NCBI GenBank assembly: GCA_041581055.1
Contig: JBFGCT010000094.1
Location: 1 to 15,806, forward strand
From: JBFGCT01 sp041581055
Lineage (GTDB): Bacteria; Actinomycetota; Acidimicrobiia; Acidimicrobiales; Ilumatobacteraceae
Direction of reading: 5' to 3'
DNA: 15,806 nt
The notes below the pieces were generated by a model. That model saw only the letters and a list, made by a program, of their open reading frames with translations, searched no databases and had not been told where the DNA came from. Each line of letters begins with the position of its first letter. Position 1 is the first letter of the stretch. A program made the translations under genes and the position numbers. Positions 13,501 to 15,806 of this stretch are shown here, piece after piece.

Positions 13501-15806
13501 CCTCGGCTTCGGCGAGGACAACACGACGACCAACTTCGGCTATGCGCTCCCGGTCTCCATCGGCGACCGGGTGTTCAGCGACATCGGCGGCGACGGCGTG
13601 GAGAACGGACTCGACTTCGGGATCGACGGGCTGACCGTGACGATCACCGGCCCGAGCCATCCGGGCGGCACGACCACGACGACGGCGGCCGGCGCCTACG
13701 GGTTCGCCAACCTGCTGCCGGGCACCTACACGGTCGACGTCGACACCAGCCCGCTGAGCACCGCGGCCTACAGCACGACCGGCGGCGACAGCCAGGTCGT
13801 CGTCCTCACGTCGGGCAACGACGACCTGACCGTCGACTTCGGCTACGTCCTGCCGGCGGCGATCGGCGACACCGTGTTCCACGACCTCGACGCCGACGGC
13901 GTTCAGGATCCGGGCGAGCCCGGGTTCGTCGGCGTCGACGTCACGATCACCGGCACCGGGCTCCCGGTCGGCGGGCTGACGACGGCGACCGACGCCAGCG
14001 GCTACTACCTGTTCTCCAACCTCGACGCCGGCGACTTCACGATCACGGTCGCCGAGGGCACCGGCGACCTGCCGGTCGGCTACGACTCGAGCACGCCGGG
14101 CGGCCTCGTCCAGTTGCGCTCGGTGCTCGACGACGACATCGTGTTCGACGTCGACTTCGGGTTCTTCACCCAGGCGACGATCGGCGACTTGGTGTTCGAC
14201 GACGTCAACGGCAACGGCGCGTGGGACGCGGGCGAGCCCGGCATCCCGGGTGTGCCGATCACGATCACCGGTCCGACGTCGACGGCGACCGTCACCGACG
14301 CGTTCGGCGGCTACGACGTGTCGGTCGACCCGGGGACGTACACCGTCGTGCCGGACACGTCCGGATTCCCGGCCGGCACGGTCAACACGTACAACGGCGC
14401 CAGCCCGTCGGTCACCGTCGCCTCGACCGACGACGTCGACACCGCCGATTTCGGCTACACGTTCCCCGCCACGCTCGGCGACTTCGTCTGGCACGACCTC
14501 GACAACGACGGCGCGTTCGACGCCGGCGAGCCGGGCCTCGACGGGGTCGACCTGACGATCACGGGCGGCACGCTGCCGCCCGGCGGGGTCACGACGACGA
14601 CCGGCGGCGGTGGCGCGTACCTCTTCTCCAGCCTCGACCCGGGGACCTACACGATCACCGTCGACACGGCGACGCTCCCGGCCGGCTACGTCACCTCGAC
14701 CGGCGGCGACAGCGCCGGGCCGATCATCGTCGTGTCCGGCACGGCGCGCACGGACATCGACTTCGGCTACCGCGGCACCGCCGACATCGGCGACCTGATC
14801 TTCCACGACCTGGACGCCGACGGCGTGTGGGACGCGGGCGAGCCCGGCCTGCCGGGCGTCGAGGTCACGCTCACCGGCCCCGGCGTCCCGCCGGGCACGA
14901 CCGACACGACCGACGCCGGCGGCAACTACCTCTTCGCCGACCTCGACCCGGGCACGTACACGGTCACGGTGAACACCGCGACCGTCCCGGCCGGCTACAC
15001 CGTGACCGCCGGCACCGACAGCCGCAGCGTCACGCTGCTGTCCGACACCGACGTCCTCACCGCCGACCTCGGCTACGCGACGACGGCGACGATCGGCGAC
15101 TTCGTCTGGGACGACCTCGACGGCGACGGCGTGTTCGACGCCGGCGAGCCCGGCTTCGACGCGGTCACCGTCACGCTCGACGACGGCGTCACCCCGGTCA
15201 CCCAGGACACGGTGAACGGCGCCTACGACTTCACCGGCGTCGCCCCCGGCACGTACACCGTGACCGTCGACGCCGGCGATCTCCCGCCCGGCGTGGTCAA
15301 CACGCTCGGCGGCGTGAGCCGCGTCGTCACCGTCGTGTCGGCGCAGGACGAGAACGACGCCGATTTCGGGTACTACCGGCCCTCCACGATCGGCGACCTC
15401 GTGTGGGACGACCTCGACGGCGACGGCGTGTTCGACGCGGGCGAGCCCGGCTTCTCCGGCGTCACCCTGACCCTGACCGGCGGCTCGCTCCCGCCCGGCG
15501 GCGTCACCGACGTCACCGACGGCTCGGGCGCCTATGATTTCACGGGCCTCGCCCCCGGCGCGTACACGGTGACGCTGACGTTGACGGATCTCCCGGCGGG
15601 CGCGGTCAACACCTTCGGCGGCACGAGCCAGCTGTCGACCGTCCAGTCGGGCGACGACGAGAACGCGATCGACTTCGGGTTCTACGTGCCGGCGACGGTC
15701 GGCGACTACATCTGGGACGACCTGAACGGCGACGGTGTGCAGGATGTGGGTGAGCCGGGGATTCCGGGGGTCACCGTCACCCTCACCGGTCCGGGCATTC
15801 CGCCGG
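10463..15806 (+). CDS. Giant secreted surface protein with DUF11 and SdrD-B repeats (3' end beyond window)
   Basis: At least 1781 residues; the frame has no stop up to the window end. Order: signal peptide 1-37; N-terminal domain about 40-495 (includes DHWEDGYEADIANP and GRRNSRYEGRWFEI), similar in my recollection to the front domain of other large bacterial DUF11/SdrD-B proteins; first DUF11-like domain about 497-625 (NPGDTLEYTI, DELPATLTYV); second DUF11 from 632 (MPGEIFDYVIDVSN, DTLPAELTWLS), split at about 691-853 by a jelly-roll-like insert and resumed at 854-926; then SdrD-B repeats from 927. Most repeats carry a DxDxDG...GEPG calcium loop and end with a DFGY-type strand. The composition is acidic, threonine-rich and poor in lysine; the only cysteines are the adjacent pair 480-481. 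Expected role: calcium-stiffened extracellular stalk or adhesin. Any sorting signal would lie past the right edge. The start is chosen because the signal peptide follows it directly. Confidence 0.9.
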   Translation, partial: MSILSRASRLGRAAIAALLAVAALPVVLAFPSGIALAGPPPVFTMFVPFSEQQVSDGLFSIYGPGAPARQDVVTTIDITSAADGSIMYWDHWEDGYEADIANPVQLTTEIWGDANPANGAPPGVPGDLVDAGTVIFAQNNVALPRNPATILFDGRDKVGSTRGFAMSRAGWDAGLGTLHAGAVAATDLSKYGTQFTFPVGENTGFGAFDYSGASVMASDDNTVVEFDINGDGSIDQTNLLDQGETVFIDGGVNAGGTVSASKPIQTHLITGRRNSRYEGRWFEIFPEEIRGDEYVAAAGSTSDAERVTIFLQNPGATSITVAVDAEFTANDTNLLIAPGAVASYDLPNGSGARFSSPGNPFIAVSGTVAVTGRTTWFDWGYSLVPTSSLTPGVVVGWGAGNPDGTQNHSPVWVAPLADTTLYVDIDGDQVADQTIAGVQAYESVRIIDTTDNDMTGARIYTVDGTLISAAWGQDPAGNECCNAYDLGTSVLPSTALVTTKTAQIVVDVNGDGNLNPGDTLEYTIRSVDAGALSLTNIVVQDELPATLTYVPNTTVVAGVPHADDTVGTPFPVDGAGVLIPVLAPGASADVVFRAQLVDPFPLFTQSVRNTVLATADQGSANATSILPVVIPNLYIAKNSSAPGPLMPGEIFDYVIDVSNIDVGPQSGIDVTDTLPAELTWLSTTVARPIDDPGPGGSDILDDTFSPAQYNNNPTEWTADWIETDSAGGGAGGGNVLIVSELGSNRVRLRGGSSAITRAFDGAAWDEATLSYDYRPDSIDNGDWVSFQISTTGGTSWIELDRVIGPLTSAAYSTLNYDLTRYLGQDVHLRWVTSPGFSATGDSFYLDNVAVAVNKRVIEVVPGGAPPALYTGGELLTAESLTVTVSVQLDAAVDPTTDSITNVASAVSAENPSPVLSDATDEIARATVGDTVWHDQDGDGVVDAGEPRLPGVTVTLYDSGGSPIATDVTDAAGNYLFADLDPADYTVAVTAGVPGGMATTFDFDGGYDESTAVTLGFGEDNTTTNFGYALPVSIGDRVFSDIGGDGVENGLDFGIDGLTVTITGPSHPGGTTTTTAAGAYGFANLLPGTYTVDVDTSPLSTAAYSTTGGDSQVVVLTSGNDDLTVDFGYVLPAAIGDTVFHDLDADGVQDPGEPGFVGVDVTITGTGLPVGGLTTATDASGYYLFSNLDAGDFTITVAEGTGDLPVGYDSSTPGGLVQLRSVLDDDIVFDVDFGFFTQATIGDLVFDDVNGNGAWDAGEPGIPGVPITITGPTSTATVTDAFGGYDVSVDPGTYTVVPDTSGFPAGTVNTYNGASPSVTVASTDDVDTADFGYTFPATLGDFVWHDLDNDGAFDAGEPGLDGVDLTITGGTLPPGGVTTTTGGGGAYLFSSLDPGTYTITVDTATLPAGYVTSTGGDSAGPIIVVSGTARTDIDFGYRGTADIGDLIFHDLDADGVWDAGEPGLPGVEVTLTGPGVPPGTTDTTDAGGNYLFADLDPGTYTVTVNTATVPAGYTVTAGTDSRSVTLLSDTDVLTADLGYATTATIGDFVWDDLDGDGVFDAGEPGFDAVTVTLDDGVTPVTQDTVNGAYDFTGVAPGTYTVTVDAGDLPPGVVNTLGGVSRVVTVVSAQDENDADFGYYRPSTIGDLVWDDLDGDGVFDAGEPGFSGVTLTLTGGSLPPGGVTDVTDGSGAYDFTGLAPGAYTVTLTLTDLPAGAVNTFGGTSQLSTVQSGDDENAIDFGFYVPATVGDYIWDDLNGDGVQDVGEPGIPGVTVTLTGPGIPP
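12533..13021 (+). other. Jelly-roll-like domain inserted in the second DUF11 domain
   Basis: Residues about 691-853. It opens with a flexible DDPGPGGSDILDDTFS stretch and a glycine run (GGGAGGG), then shows the strand pattern of a lectin or MAM-like sandwich: ATLSYDYRPDSIDNGD, WVSFQISTTGGTSWIELDRV, LTRYLGQDVHLRWVTS and a closing GDSFYLDNVAVAV. The last motif (D-x-F-Y-x-D-N-V) is typical of bacterial concanavalin-like and MAM-like domains that bind glycans or protein. DUF11 text lies on both sides, which is why I call it an insertion. Confidence 0.55.
13241..15806 (+). repeat. Array of eight complete and one partial SdrD-B repeats
   Basis: Coding repeats begin with (V/I/L)GD at 13241, 13559, 13862, 14180, 14474, 14786, 15092, 15389 and 15698, giving periods of 294-318 bases (98-106 residues). 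Each has GDxVxxDxDxDG, a GEPG turn, an ITG-type strand, a TD-x-x-G-x-Y-x-F turn, L-x-PG-x-YTV and a DFGY-type end. Repeat 2 has lost the GEPG turn and part of the calcium loop. Repeats 7 and 8 are nearly identical at the DNA level over the calcium loop (about 15111-15155 and 15408-15452). The array continues past the window. Confidence 0.9.

Noticed and set aside
11114..14806. 1230-residue open frame on the minus strand
   Set aside because: It lies wholly antisense to the surface-protein gene, with low-complexity Arg/Val/Asp/Gly composition and no signal peptide or domains; the plus frame has clear domains throughout.
10261..15537. Two long arginine-rich plus-strand frames (10261-12789 and 13255-15537)
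   Set aside because: Both are out-of-frame readings of the surface-protein gene. The true frame is +1 at 10463 and remains open to the edge.
13241..15806. CRISPR or non-coding tandem array
   Set aside because: The periodic DNA is in one open frame and the period (98-106 codons) matches SdrD-B protein domains; spacers and short palindromic repeats are absent.
10463..15806. Frameshift or broken gene in the large protein
   Set aside because: I followed the frame from the ATG to the edge and found no stop; all domain motifs fall in that one frame.

Overview
This is a GC-rich chromosomal window with strong G/C bias at third codon positions, many GTG starts and a possible leaderless transcript. 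Together with a DprE1-like flavoenzyme, this points to a high-GC Gram-positive of the Actinomycetota. An acidimicrobial (Ilumatobacter-like) lineage is my guess, not something the window proves. There are no RNA genes, insertion sequences, CRISPR arrays or attachment sites that I can see. It is gene-dense: the longest non-coding stretch is about 200 bases.

Left part (126-5646, minus strand): a compact five-gene operon, read right to left. It encodes a small SRPBCC/START-like protein, a PAPS-dependent sulfotransferase, a DegT/StrS-type PLP aminotransferase, a DprE1-like FAD oxidoreductase and a BetA-like GMC oxidoreductase. The first three junctions are 4-base stop/start overlaps (GTGA, ATGA, GTGA) and the last is a 10-base gap, so co-translation is very likely. 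Two flavin alcohol oxidases, an aminotransferase and a sulfotransferase suggest a tailoring pathway: oxidise an alcohol, aminate the ketone or aldehyde, sulfate a hydroxyl or amine. The substrate cannot be named from sequence. I do not recognise this gene set as a described pathway, and it is the best candidate here for an undescribed system. A 26-base direct repeat lies just downstream, at the window edge.

Middle part (5647-10310): divergent from the operon is a succinate-semialdehyde dehydrogenase-like gene (gabD type), followed by a major facilitator transporter. The transporter converges on, and overlaps by 42 bases, a minus-strand gene for a protein with a glyoxalase-like N-terminus and two cupin-like domains. 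Upstream of that, in the same direction, is a TetR-family regulator. A 13-base sequence occurs twice in the TetR-cupin junction.

Right part (10463-15806, plus strand): a very large secreted protein gene runs off the window end, with 1781 codons visible and no stop. It has a signal peptide, a large N-terminal domain, two DUF11-like domains (the second split by an inserted jelly-roll-like domain), and then eight complete SdrD-B repeats and the start of a ninth, most with a calcium-binding DxDxDG loop. It looks like a rod-like surface adhesin or matrix protein; its anchor is outside the window.
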